A DNA stretch of 64,000 nucleotides from an uncultured Acetatifactor sp. (GTDB taxonomy: Bacteria; Bacillota; Clostridia; Lachnospirales; Lachnospiraceae): positions 29,972-93,971 of the forward strand of contig CAJUSI010000020.1 in assembly GCA_910589035.1 (NCBI GenBank). Reading direction: 5' to 3'. Numbering within the stretch: position 1 is the first letter of the stretch; every line of letters begins with the position of its first letter. Position numbers and translations under genes: made by a program. Shown piece after piece: positions 8,635 to 17,395 of the stretch. Below the pieces are notes generated by a model. It ran no database searches. It was not told the DNA's origin and saw only the letters and a program-made list of their open reading frames with translations.

Positions 8635-9426
8635 TCAAATATCCCGCCTGGACAAGGATACCATGGCCAGGAAGGAATAGACAGACAGGAAAACGAAGCC
8701 GATCAATACTCCCTTCAGATCCCCTATCCCCGTATAGCCGGTGGGGGCATAGGTAAGGCTGTAGTAGAGGGTGTATTCCGTCCATTTGTTTATGCCAAAG
8801 AGACCTGTGATGAAGGAAAGCATCTGGACAAGCAAGCCGCTGCTAAACGCAATGACGCCCAGGATTCCGATGGCTATGCTGCGCGCCAGAACACATACCA
8901 ATATCACCAGCGATGCAAAGGCGACGGTCAGAAACCAGGCTTTCGGCAGGTAGAAAAGGATATCGGTCAGGGCGGCCGGAGCGGCTATTCTGTCAAAATA
9001 CTGGTTCAGCAGCAGGCTGAAACCATATTGCAGGATAATATAGAAGAAGCTCAGGATTCCTGCGGTCAGGAGCTTGCTTCCGATATACTTCCATCTCTGC
9101 CTGTGAAGGGACATAATATTCTTTATAAATCCGCTCCCGAAATCCACGCAGACAAAGAGTGCGATTACGATTCCCAGGATGGTATTATACGCGCCGCCGC
9201 TCATTCCCACATCCTGGAACATGGAAATCGTGTCATATTGCGGCCAGGAATCTGCTTCTATTTCCACCATCCCCAGCTTCATGGCCGTTTCCCGCCCCTG
9301 GGGAGTCGACTCTAACCATACCATCCAGTATGCCAGAGAAGTTAACAGTAACAGAATGCCGAGACAGATATAGACATACCTGCTTCTTTTTAACCGATAC
9401 AAATCCATGCGCAGTAAATTAAACAT
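8635..9426 (-). CDS. ABC-2 type transporter permease
   Basis: Integral membrane subunit of about 263 aa with six predicted hydrophobic stretches: near residues 20-40, 85-105, then four between about 125 and 260. This is the usual ABC-2/LanE-G-like topology with one larger extracytoplasmic loop (about residues 42-80). The start MFNLLRMDLYRL overlaps the end of the ATPase gene by eight bases, which suggests translational coupling. AGGAGG lies nine bases upstream. Its substrate is unknown; lantibiotic or antimicrobial-peptide export is the usual role of this operon type. Confidence 0.88.
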   Translation of the reverse strand: MFNLLRMDLYRLKRSRYVYICLGILLLLTSLAYWMVWLESTPQGRETAMKLGMVEIEADSWPQYDTISMFQDVGMSGGAYNTILGIVIALFVCVDFGSGFIKNIMSLHRQRWKYIGSKLLTAGILSFFYIILQYGFSLLLNQYFDRIAAPAALTDILFYLPKAWFLTVAFASLVILVCVLARSIAIGILGVIAFSSGLLVQMLSFITGLFGINKWTEYTLYYSLTYAPTGYTGIGDLKGVLIGFVFLSVYSFLAMVSLSRRDI

Positions 9427-10369
9427 TTCCGCTCGCCTCCTTCTTTTCGGTCTTCTTCCCATCCATCTGTGCCAGGAAGTATTCTTCCAGATCCATATGG
9501 TGAAAACCGGAAGAATAAATCCGTACCCCGTTTTCCACCAGAATCCGGTTTAATTCCGCTCCGTCATTTAGACCGTAGAGCTGTATGACATGGGAATCCT
9601 GAACTTTGGCTTCGGCCTGCCCTGCGTGCTCCCCTATCAGTGCCAGGGTTCGGTTCACATCATCCACTTCAAGGCGGAAATAATCCGAGCATTTTTCCGC
9701 CAGATCCTCCCGGCTGAGCTGCTCCACCAGACTTCCGTCCTTGATGATGCCGTAATGGGTGGAAATTTTGCCAAGCTCTCCCAGAATATGAGAACTGATG
9801 AGGAACGTTTTTCCCTCTTCGTTCAGACGCAGGATTAACCGGCGGATTTCCCGCACGCCCTCCGGATCCAGACCATTGATGGGTTCGTCCAGAATCAACA
9901 GATCCGGATTTCCCAGGAGAGCCATGGCTATGGCCAGGCGCTGCTTCATTCCCATGGAGAAGTGTTTTGTTTTTTTCTTCCCGATGCCGGCGAGCCCGGT
10001 CTGTTCCAGGAGATTGTCCACGGATTTCTCATCCGTGAGGCCCATGCATTTTGCCTTCATCAGCATATTCTGCCTGGCGGTCATATTGGGATAAAAACCC
10101 GCGGATTCGATCAGACAGCCAATTCTCCTGGCGATAACCGGGTCATTTCCTTCTTTTCCGAAGACCCGGATCTCTCCTTCGCTTGGCTTCACAAGTCCGC
10201 ATAGCATTTTCAGCGTGGTGGATTTCCCGGCGCCGTTTCTTCCGATGAAGCCGTAGACAGCCCCTTTTTTCACCTTTAAATCCAGGTGGTTTACCGCCGC
10301 TTTCCCTTTATAGAGCCTGGTGAGCGCTGTGGTTTCCACGGCCGGCGTATTTTCCTGATTTTGAATCAT
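9419..10369 (-). CDS. ABC transporter ATP-binding protein
   Basis: Nucleotide-binding subunit (316 aa) for the adjoining permease. Walker A is GRNGAGKST, the signature is FSMGMKQRLAIA, and Walker B is LLILDEPINGLDPEG, followed by the switch His in SSHILGE. The C-terminal 90 residues form an accessory domain like those of bacitracin- and lantibiotic-immunity ATPases. The start Met before IQNQENTP is preceded by AAAGGAG eleven bases away. An upstream in-frame extension has no ribosome site. It shares an operon with a two-component system. Confidence 0.92.
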   Translation of the reverse strand: MIQNQENTPAVETTALTRLYKGKAAVNHLDLKVKKGAVYGFIGRNGAGKSTTLKMLCGLVKPSEGEIRVFGKEGNDPVIARRIGCLIESAGFYPNMTARQNMLMKAKCMGLTDEKSVDNLLEQTGLAGIGKKKTKHFSMGMKQRLAIAMALLGNPDLLILDEPINGLDPEGVREIRRLILRLNEEGKTFLISSHILGELGKISTHYGIIKDGSLVEQLSREDLAEKCSDYFRLEVDDVNRTLALIGEHAGQAEAKVQDSHVIQLYGLNDGAELNRILVENGVRIYSSGFHHMDLEEYFLAQMDGKKTEKKEASGNV

Positions 10370-10620
10370 TTCTTCTCTGACTCCTTTCCTGTATGATGCT
10401 TTATGAAAAGACCCATTCTGATCCGGACAGGACGCAGCCGCAACTTTACATGAAATGCGTAAAATTTCGCCGCTGAGCACCTGACATGATGCCATTTATA
10501 ATCACGGGCTGTGAACATGGACGGGCAGCTGCCGGAATGGGATCTTTGCCTTTCATGAATTGTATTCTACTCCGAAAAGGTATAAAAAGCGCTCAGAAAA
10601 GGTTAAGAATGTTTAAAGAT

Positions 10621-11292
10621 TCACAGAAGCTTAAAACCCATTCCCCAAACGGTCTGGAGATAGGAATCCGTTCCACTTTCCTTTAATTTCGCCCGGATAT
10701 TGCTGATATGCACATTGATAGTCTTGTCTTCCGCCAGATATTCCTCTCCCCAGGCGTATTCGTAGATGCGCCTCTTGGAAAATACCTGCCTGGGATTCCG
10801 GATCAGAAGCTCCAGAATCAGAAATTCATGCTTGGTCAGGGAAATGGTGCGGCCGGCGGCCAGCATTTCCATGGTTTCCGGATTCAGACTCCATTCCCGG
10901 TAACGGAAGATTTCGCCATCCCCGTTCTCCCGGCCTTTTGCCTGACGGCGGAACTGCACCTGAATGCGCACCAGAAGCTCCGGCAGGTCATAAGGCTTGC
11001 ACAGGTAATCCTCCGCCCCGGCGGAGAGGACATTTACCTTGCTGTCCAGACCGCTTTTGGCGGAGAGCACGATCACGGGAGCCTTTCTGGAAAATTCGGA
11101 CACCAGTTCCTCACCGGAGACTCCCGGAAGCATCAGATCCAGAAGCACCAGATCAAAATGTTCCAGGGAGAACAGCAGCCGCCCCTCACTGCCGGAAAAG
11201 GCCTGCGTGCAGGTATACCCATGTCCTTCCAGGTATTCCCGGAGTATCTCGTTGTTTTCCGCATCATCTTCTACAATCAGCAAATGTTTCAT
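10621..11292 (-). CDS. OmpR/PhoB-family response regulator
   Basis: The 223-aa regulator has an N-terminal receiver domain (acidic pocket EDD at residues 8-10, phospho-acceptor Asp in LVLLDLMLPG, Thr/Ser in VLSAKS, Lys in CKPYD) and a C-terminal winged-helix domain (TKHEFLILELL, then TINVHISNIRAKL). It heads the operon with the ABC genes and the kinase, with 251 bases before the ATPase gene. AAGGAG at 12 bases marks the start. Four 37-bp repeats lie immediately upstream in its promoter region and could be its own binding sites (inference). Confidence 0.93.
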   Translation of the reverse strand: MKHLLIVEDDAENNEILREYLEGHGYTCTQAFSGSEGRLLFSLEHFDLVLLDLMLPGVSGEELVSEFSRKAPVIVLSAKSGLDSKVNVLSAGAEDYLCKPYDLPELLVRIQVQFRRQAKGRENGDGEIFRYREWSLNPETMEMLAAGRTISLTKHEFLILELLIRNPRQVFSKRRIYEYAWGEEYLAEDKTINVHISNIRAKLKESGTDSYLQTVWGMGFKLL

Positions 11293-11323
11293 ATATGAAT
11301 GATCTCCTTGGAAGAGTTTTTGG

Positions 11324-11471
11324 GTTGAGCTGAATGGGCTCCCTGTGTGAGCATCCCGGAATTGATCAGAATGCACACCCTGCAAGAGTATTCCGGAATT
11401 GATCAGAATGCACACCCTGTGTGAGCATCCCGGAATTATTCTGAATGCATTTCCAGCGTGAGCATTCTCTG
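11324..11471. repeat. Four imperfect 37-bp tandem repeats upstream of the response regulator gene
   Basis: Units start at 11324, 11361, 11398 and 11435. The two central units share GATCAGAATGCACACCCTG; the first and third share a TGTGTGAGCATCCCGGA block; the outer units are more diverged. They end 32 bases before the regulator's start codon, in the region expected to hold its promoter. They may be operator sites or a decaying minisatellite. Confidence 0.85.
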
Positions 11472-11615
11472 AAAATGAACATATACAATGTTCAGTCTGC
11501 CTGCAAAGTCACTTTTCGTATCCGTACGCCACTCATCATTGTACAGGAATCGGCCGGGTTTTGCAATTCCGGAAAAATTAAGTTGCAATCTTTCGCTGTG
11601 TCGAATAAAATAAAA

Positions 11616-11679
11616 AAAGCAGGAAAGCAGGAAAGCAGGAAAGCAGGAAAGCAGGAAAGCAGGAAAGCAGGAAAGCAGG
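11616..11679. repeat. 8-bp microsatellite, eight copies
   Basis: Eight perfect head-to-tail copies of AAAGCAGG, followed by a broken ninth copy. It lies in the intergenic space between the two-component operon and the SUKH-type gene. Perfect short repeats of this length are prone to copy-number change. Confidence 0.95.
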
Positions 11680-11835
11680 AAACAGGAAGCAAAAACAGTA
11701 AAATATGTCCCGGTTCTTCTAACTGCATCCAAGAAAGTACGTATATAAGTATATACTTAAACTGAATAAAATACATATATTAATTTTATCCCAATTCGAT
11801 CTTGTGTGTTCGGAAAGTAAAGGGAGGTGGTTTCA

Positions 11836-12618
11836 ATGGTACAATTTTATCAAGGAACGCAGGAGTCTGTTATGGAACGGCTATACAGATCAATATCGAA
11901 TTTTGACAGGTCATGGTGCAGTAAATGCGTGCCTGCGTCAGACGAACAAATTCAACAATTAGAAAACATCTGTGCTGAGTATGGTTACCGTGTTCCCAAA
12001 GTATACCTTGACTACCTAAAGGCAATGGGAGAAAGCGATGGAGGTTTGCTTGAAAGAGAATGGGATGGTTATATGGAGCCAAACATCCATACCATTCTGG
12101 AGTTATTTTGTGATGAAGATTTTGACGCGAAAGAATATTTGCAACAGGGGCTTCTTTTGTTTTCTTACCATTGGACAGAAGCACATTGTTATTTGAGGAT
12201 AAGAAAGCAGGAAGACAATCCTGTAGTTACAGATTGGGAGAATCATTACTTTGCCGGGAGCTTTGAAAAATACTTATTTCAGAAAGCATTTAACATGTTT
12301 CAGGAAAAATTTAAGTATAAGTCGTCTGTTGGAACGTCGATCAATTCGTGCGATGCATTATTGAAAAAATATTCTTTTCCATGTTCGATTTGTGGCGGAA
12401 CGGCAGAAGAAAAGATGGAATTTGTGAGGTGGCTTGTAGTAAGACTCCTTGATTTTTATGAAAAGGAAGCATGGTTTAGCGATAATCTTAATTATATTAG
12501 CTATAACGAACATTATGCGCTGTGCGCTAATATATATCACAGCCTGTTGCTTGTCATTTCATGTGATGATATCATACTGAAGAAAAAGATAGACGCTCAA
12601 TTAAATAGCATATTTTAA
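11836..12618 (+). CDS. SMI1/KNR4 (SUKH) family protein, probable orphan immunity protein
   Basis: SUKH proteins commonly neutralise toxins of polymorphic or contact-dependent systems. The 260-aa product matches the fold near its N-terminus: a helical start with SDEQIQQLE, then YGYRVPKVYLDYLKAMGESDGG (split here by position: about residues 50-70), a DGYMEP loop and a C-terminal helical part. No toxin gene is adjacent. The gene is markedly AT-richer than its neighbours and flanked by low-complexity repeats, suggesting recent acquisition. ATG 11836 is chosen because GGGAGG sits at a normal distance; a GTG three codons earlier overlaps it. Family assignment is moderate. Confidence 0.65.
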   Translation: MVQFYQGTQESVMERLYRSISNFDRSWCSKCVPASDEQIQQLENICAEYGYRVPKVYLDYLKAMGESDGGLLEREWDGYMEPNIHTILELFCDEDFDAKEYLQQGLLLFSYHWTEAHCYLRIRKQEDNPVVTDWENHYFAGSFEKYLFQKAFNMFQEKFKYKSSVGTSINSCDALLKKYSFPCSICGGTAEEKMEFVRWLVVRLLDFYEKEAWFSDNLNYISYNEHYALCANIYHSLLLVISCDDIILKKKIDAQLNSIF

Positions 12619-13043
12619 CAATGATGTCCACCTTCCGGCTGTATGCCCCGGGAACATGAAAGGCAAATGGGAATAAAATATGGTGTTATTCAGCATATGG
12701 GTTTGTAAAATTGAAATGCAGCAGAACAGAAATTAGCAGCAGAGTAGAAAATGAAAAACAGAAAGCCGGATAATGTAGATCAGAAAAACAATGCGGCAAA
12801 GCAGCAGATCAGAAAGCGTAAATAGAAAAGCTGTACATGAAAATCAGAAAGCAACAAACCAGAAAGCAACAAACCAGCCCGCAGTAAAAACAACAATTGT
12901 AAAGGCTATACAAAAACGAAAAATCAAAAGAAAAAACCAAAAAACAATGTAAAAACAAAAAAGAAAATCAAAAATGTAAACCATTAAGAAAAAACCAAAA
13001 ACGGAAAACAAAAAACGAAAAACAGGGGAAAAGAGAACAAGAT
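12619..13043. other. A-rich low-complexity intergenic stretch
   Basis: The plus strand is very rich in A, with irregular echoes of AGAAAGCAACAAACC and related words (two good copies at about 12848-12875). A 24-codon basic ORF begins near 12751 but lacks a ribosome site. No promoter, terminator or RNA family is recognisable. Confidence 0.6.
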
Positions 13044-13502
13044 ATGGATACCTATCAGATTATTATCATTATTGTAGTATGCGCATTGGCCATGCTGGTC
13101 AGCGCCGCTCTCTACCTGCTGCAGCGGGCCAGGAGAAGGATGCCGGAGGACTTCGACCTGATGGAGGGGCATGAATTCGAGGAATACTGTGCGGAACTTT
13201 TGAAAAAGTGCGGTTTTGAGGACGTGGAGGTCACCAGGGGCAGCGGGGATTACGGGATTGACATTCTGGCGGAAAAGGACGGCGTTACCTATGCCATCCA
13301 GTGTAAATGTTATAATGCGCCCGTGGGTGTCAAGGCTGTCCAGGAGGCATATGCCGGCAGGGATTATTATGACAGGATGGTGGGCGCGGTGCTTACCAAC
13401 CAGCATTTTACCCAGCCGGCGGTGGAGGCAGCCGAAAAGCTGAAGATCCTTTTATGGGACAGGGAACGCCTGGAGAGCTTCCAGACGTTCCTGAAGGGAT
13501 AG
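13044..13502 (+). CDS. Membrane-anchored Mrr-like restriction endonuclease-fold protein
   Basis: Residues 5-26 form one transmembrane helix. After a basic stretch comes a PD-(D/E)XK domain of the Mrr_cat type: EGHEFEEYCAELL, then GSGDYGIDIL and the IQCKCY strand, giving the D...QxK catalytic set at about residues 73-92. Proteins of this build (about 150-200 aa) are widespread in Firmicutes; they are usually annotated as restriction endonucleases, though no methylase accompanies this one. Its last 51 bases overlap the end of the convergent DUF885 gene. Whether it degrades foreign DNA at the membrane is not known. Confidence 0.8.
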   Translation: MDTYQIIIIIVVCALAMLVSAALYLLQRARRRMPEDFDLMEGHEFEEYCAELLKKCGFEDVEVTRGSGDYGIDILAEKDGVTYAIQCKCYNAPVGVKAVQEAYAGRDYYDRMVGAVLTNQHFTQPAVEAAEKLKILLWDRERLESFQTFLKG

Positions 13503-15287
13503 AAAATCCGAGGGACCGCTGTCCAGGTAAAAGCAGTGGAAGCGGTAATCCGTGTATTCATCCCCCCAGAGTTCCTTTGCCCTCTCCTGCAGGGACAGAA
13601 TTTCCAGATAGCCCAGATAATATTTCGGATAGTTACAGGGGGATTGGATAATATAATTGTACATATCTGATATGGACTGTGTGTCCGTGATGCCGAAGCC
13701 TTCCAGCATCTTTGCAATCTGGCTGCAGCCGGCGCCCTCATAATGGATCAAAACGTCCATGAGGGAGTAAAGACACAGCTGCAGGCGGCGGTTTCGGCTC
13801 TCCAGCTGCGCCAGAAGGGCAGCCGTCTCCTGACCGTCCTCTTGCAGAAGCAGGGCGGCATAATCATAGGCAATGAATTCCACATACAGGGCCCAGCCCT
13901 CCTGATAGCCGCCGTACCATAGAAGCTCTCTGGCAGGACGCCCGCCCAGAGTGAGCAGGGTGCGGTTGTGATAGACTGTCTGATAGAGATGGCCGGGATA
14001 GCCTTCATGGGCCAGGGTGGTGTATAATTCCAGGCCGTCCGGGGTTTTCAGGCGGTTAATGTATATGCTGTTGGAAGCCGTATCATCCAGAGGGGCGGTC
14101 AGGTAAAAGGCCGGTGCGCAGTATTCTTCCAGGCTCTCGGAGACAGCCTTGACGGCGGCGGAGACTGTGCCCCCGGGAATCGGAGGAAAGTCCTCCTTCA
14201 TCCGCTCCTGAAGATCGAAAAGCATCCGGGATGCACCCCGACAGGGAAAGTCAGCATAGGGATTGCTGCCGAGAGCTTCCAGGAGAACCGGGTTCTTGGA
14301 CAGTATCGTCCGGATGGCATCGTATTCTTCGGTAAAATCTGCCATCAGAAGATCCTGTATTTCTTCCGGAGTGCGGTAGGAACCGGTCTGGGAGATCAGA
14401 AGCTGTCTGTAATAGGCTTTTCCATCCGGCAGGCTTGCAAGCCCCGCCGGACGGACGGATTCATCTTCCAGCAGTAACAGACCGTCTCCCAGGGCGGTGT
14501 AGGCGGGCAGAAGCACCGTCTTCAGAAGCCGGTCATTTTGGGCAAGGTACCCATCTGCCTCTTCCCGGGTAATGAGATCCGTCTTCAGAAGTCCCTCCAG
14601 CCGTTCCCGGAAGGTGGTCTGCAGGAAATGGGTTCCCTCCTCCAGAGCATTCCCTGTGATGATAGCGTCGCATTGTCCCCGGGTCTCTTTCAGAAAGGAA
14701 GCGGGACTCCCCAGGCCGGCAGCGGCCTTTTCCTGTTCGTATAAGAGCAGGGAGGACAAATAAGCGTCGGTCTGGTCAAGAAGAGCCAGATAGTCTTCCA
14801 CATCCCGTTTGCTGCGGAAGGTATATTCCGCCAAAAGGATGGGGAGCTGTGACTGTGTTCCCGAGACAGGGGAAAGGGGATCGCTGTAGTAGGCATAGCT
14901 GCTCAGGGAGAGAGAATTTTCCAGGGATCGGGTCAGCAGCCGCCAAAGGTAGGCATCGGTATCGGAAAGCTTATCCGGATGAAGCGAATGCAGCGCGGCA
15001 AGCGCATTTTCCATGCCTGCATGATCCTGCAGGGCCGATTCCGGCCGATAGAGGGGCAGGGTGGGCTCATAGTCATAGATCCCGAAATCTTCGGGATTTG
15101 CCAGGGTATAGTGCATGCTTAAAGTGTTGGATTTCATCTCATTTACAAAGAGCTCTGCGGTAAGGCTGGCGAAGCGTTTCTCGTCATGCCGGTATGTAAA
15201 CAAGAGAAGTATTGCGCCCAGGAAGGCCAGCAGGAACAAAAGACCGAAAAGCATCTGCTTTGCGGAGATATGAGTATGGTTTTTCAA
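13452..15287 (-). CDS. DUF885 family metal-dependent peptidase-like protein
   Basis: A 611-aa protein with an N-terminal signal anchor (residues 12-31) and a long helical DUF885 body. The zinc motif HEGYPGH is at about residue 420, and a Glu-containing YQEGWALY motif lies about 30 residues later, as in gluzincin-like carboxypeptidases. It is probably extracytoplasmic. Translation starts at TTG (15287) with AAGGTGAT just upstream. Substrate unknown. Its 3' end runs 51 bases into the opposite-strand Mrr-like gene, so the two tails share DNA. Confidence 0.85.
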   Translation of the reverse strand: MKNHTHISAKQMLFGLLFLLAFLGAILLLFTYRHDEKRFASLTAELFVNEMKSNTLSMHYTLANPEDFGIYDYEPTLPLYRPESALQDHAGMENALAALHSLHPDKLSDTDAYLWRLLTRSLENSLSLSSYAYYSDPLSPVSGTQSQLPILLAEYTFRSKRDVEDYLALLDQTDAYLSSLLLYEQEKAAAGLGSPASFLKETRGQCDAIITGNALEEGTHFLQTTFRERLEGLLKTDLITREEADGYLAQNDRLLKTVLLPAYTALGDGLLLLEDESVRPAGLASLPDGKAYYRQLLISQTGSYRTPEEIQDLLMADFTEEYDAIRTILSKNPVLLEALGSNPYADFPCRGASRMLFDLQERMKEDFPPIPGGTVSAAVKAVSESLEEYCAPAFYLTAPLDDTASNSIYINRLKTPDGLELYTTLAHEGYPGHLYQTVYHNRTLLTLGGRPARELLWYGGYQEGWALYVEFIAYDYAALLLQEDGQETAALLAQLESRNRRLQLCLYSLMDVLIHYEGAGCSQIAKMLEGFGITDTQSISDMYNYIIQSPCNYPKYYLGYLEILSLQERAKELWGDEYTDYRFHCFYLDSGPSDFLSLQERLEALQAFPVP

Positions 15288-15365
15288 GAGATCACCTTAG
15301 GGTATGAATATTGCTATATTATATGAAACGGATGGGGAGCCTATGTTTTATTATCGTCATCTTCC

Positions 15366-15394
15366 TTGACTTTATGCCGTAACTTCCCTATACT
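15366..15394 (+). promoter_or_regulatory. Promoter of the FGGY kinase gene
   Basis: TTGACT (15366-15371), 17-base spacer, TATACT (15389-15394), about 105 bases upstream of the kinase start codon. The leader contains a GC-rich segment and a GCCCTCaggaGGGC hairpin at 15467-15480. Confidence 0.8.
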
Positions 15395-15499
15395 AAAGAT
15401 ATGGCATGACCGGGGACGGAGAGCGCGGGTTCCCGTGCCGGCGCCGCGGAAGGATTTGTAAATAGCGCCCTCAGGAGGGCAGAAGAGAGGTTTTAGAGC

Positions 15500-17116
15500 A
15501 TGAGCGAAGCAATCAGGAAAGCAATTCAGGAGGGAAGCTGCGTTCTCGGACTGGAATTCGGTTCCACCCGAATCAAGGCAGTGCTGGCGGACGGGAGCCA
15601 TCAGCCTGTGGCCCAGGGAAACTGGGACTGGGAGAACAGTCTGGAGAATAATATCTGGACCTATAGCCTGGAGGATATCTGGGAAGGGCTGAGGGGCTGT
15701 TATACAAGTCTAACGGAGGATGTGGAGAGGAAGTACGGTGTGCCGTTACAGAAGCTGGCGGCGATGGGCTTCTCCGGAATGATGCATGGTTATATGGCCT
15801 TTAATGCCCGGGGAGAGCTGCTGGCGCCCTTCCGCACCTGGCGCAATACCATGACGGAGGAGGCCTGCAGGGAGCTGGTGAAGGAATTCCGCTTCAATAT
15901 TCCCCAGAGATGGAGCATTGCCCATTTATATCAGGCTGTTTTAAACGGGGAAGAGCATGTGAAGGAGATCGACTATCTCACCACCCTGGCGGGCTATATT
16001 CACTGGCAGCTGTCGGGGAAGGATCAGAAGGGCGGAGAGCGTGTGCTGGGCGTGGGCGAGGCTTCCGGCATGTTCCCCATCGACTCCGGAATCTGTGATT
16101 TCGATGAACGGATGATTTCCCGGTTTGACGAGCTGGTGGCGGACAGGAAATACGGATGGAAGCTGAAGGACATTCTGCCCAGGGTGCTTCCGGCGGGAGT
16201 AAAGGCAGGCGTTCTGACGGCGGAAGGGGCAAAGCTTCTGGATCCCAGCGGCAGGCTGCAGCCAGGCGTGCCCATGTGTCCTCCCGAGGGAGACGCGGGC
16301 ACCGGCATGGTGGCAACCAACAGCGTGAAGGTGCGCACCGGCAACATATCCGCGGGAACCTCCATTTTCTCCATGGTGGTGACGGAGAAACCGCTGTCCC
16401 GGGTGCATGAAGAGATCGACATGGTTACCACGCCGGACGGAAGCCCCGTGGCCATGGTGCACTGCAATAACTGCACCTCCGACCTGAATGCCTGGGTGAA
16501 CCTGTTTGAGGAGGCCGCCGGCAGATTCGGTGCAAAGCCGGACAAAAATCAGCTGTACGGCGAGCTTTACAGGGAGGCCCTGAAGGCGGATGCCGACTGC
16601 GGCGGACTGATGGCCTATAATTATTTTGCGGGCGAGCCGGTTACCGGACTGAACGAGGGCAGACCCTTGTTCGTCCGTACGCCCGATGCGAAATTTACGT
16701 TGGCGAATTTTATGAGAACCCATCTCTACAGCGCCATGGCCGCGTTAAAGATCGGCAACGACATTCTCTTAAAGGAAGAGCAGGTCAAAGTGGATTCTCT
16801 CACGGGACACGGAGGGCTGTTTAAGACTCCGGTGGTGGGACAGCAGCTCATGGCGGCGGCCATGAATGCGCCCGTGACCGTGATGGATACCGCAAGCGAG
16901 GGCGGCGCCTGGGGCATGGCGGTGCTGGCGTCCTATATGCAGGAAAGGGCTGAAGGAGAGACCCTTCCCGATTACCTGGGCAATAAAATCTTCGCGGGCC
17001 AGACCGGCACGACCATAGCGCCGAAGCCGGAGGATGTGGCAGGGTTTGACGCTTTCATTGAGAAATATAAGAGCACCCTGCCTGCGGAGAAGGCGGCGGT
17101 GGAGGGATTGCAGTAA
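15500..17116 (+). CDS. FGGY-family carbohydrate kinase (probable pentulose kinase)
   Basis: Phosphorylates a sugar, most likely a pentulose. The 538-aa product has the N-terminal ATPase strand LGLEFGSTRIKAVL, the FSGMMHGYMAF substrate region and the C-terminal nucleotide-binding motifs GTSIF, GHGGLFKTP and ASEGGAWGMAVLA. The next gene is L-ribulose-5-phosphate 4-epimerase, so L-ribulose is the most likely substrate, but no arabinose isomerase is in the window. The gene is longer than xylulokinases (about 500 aa) and similar to ribulokinases. A pentitol-derived substrate is also possible. Confidence 0.88.
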   Translation: MSEAIRKAIQEGSCVLGLEFGSTRIKAVLADGSHQPVAQGNWDWENSLENNIWTYSLEDIWEGLRGCYTSLTEDVERKYGVPLQKLAAMGFSGMMHGYMAFNARGELLAPFRTWRNTMTEEACRELVKEFRFNIPQRWSIAHLYQAVLNGEEHVKEIDYLTTLAGYIHWQLSGKDQKGGERVLGVGEASGMFPIDSGICDFDERMISRFDELVADRKYGWKLKDILPRVLPAGVKAGVLTAEGAKLLDPSGRLQPGVPMCPPEGDAGTGMVATNSVKVRTGNISAGTSIFSMVVTEKPLSRVHEEIDMVTTPDGSPVAMVHCNNCTSDLNAWVNLFEEAAGRFGAKPDKNQLYGELYREALKADADCGGLMAYNYFAGEPVTGLNEGRPLFVRTPDAKFTLANFMRTHLYSAMAALKIGNDILLKEEQVKVDSLTGHGGLFKTPVVGQQLMAAAMNAPVTVMDTASEGGAWGMAVLASYMQERAEGETLPDYLGNKIFAGQTGTTIAPKPEDVAGFDAFIEKYKSTLPAEKAAVEGLQ

Positions 17117-17395
17117 TTCCACGACCCCGGCAGGTTCCCGTATTTCGAAGGAAAGGCCTTCCTGACCTTCCCGCCAGGAGTCCTGTATCGGCATCTGTGA
17201 TCCGCGGACAAACGCGGAGCCGCCTGACGCGGACAGAGGATCTGGGGATGGGGCGGAACAAAACGGCCAGGCCGGGGACACGGCTTATAATGTGACGGGA
17301 TATAGGATGTGACAGGGGCGAGTGGTATAAAATAACAGCATGGAAAAGCGGGGCGGCGGATTCCAGGAAAGCTGCCCGGACGGAAAGGAGCCAAT

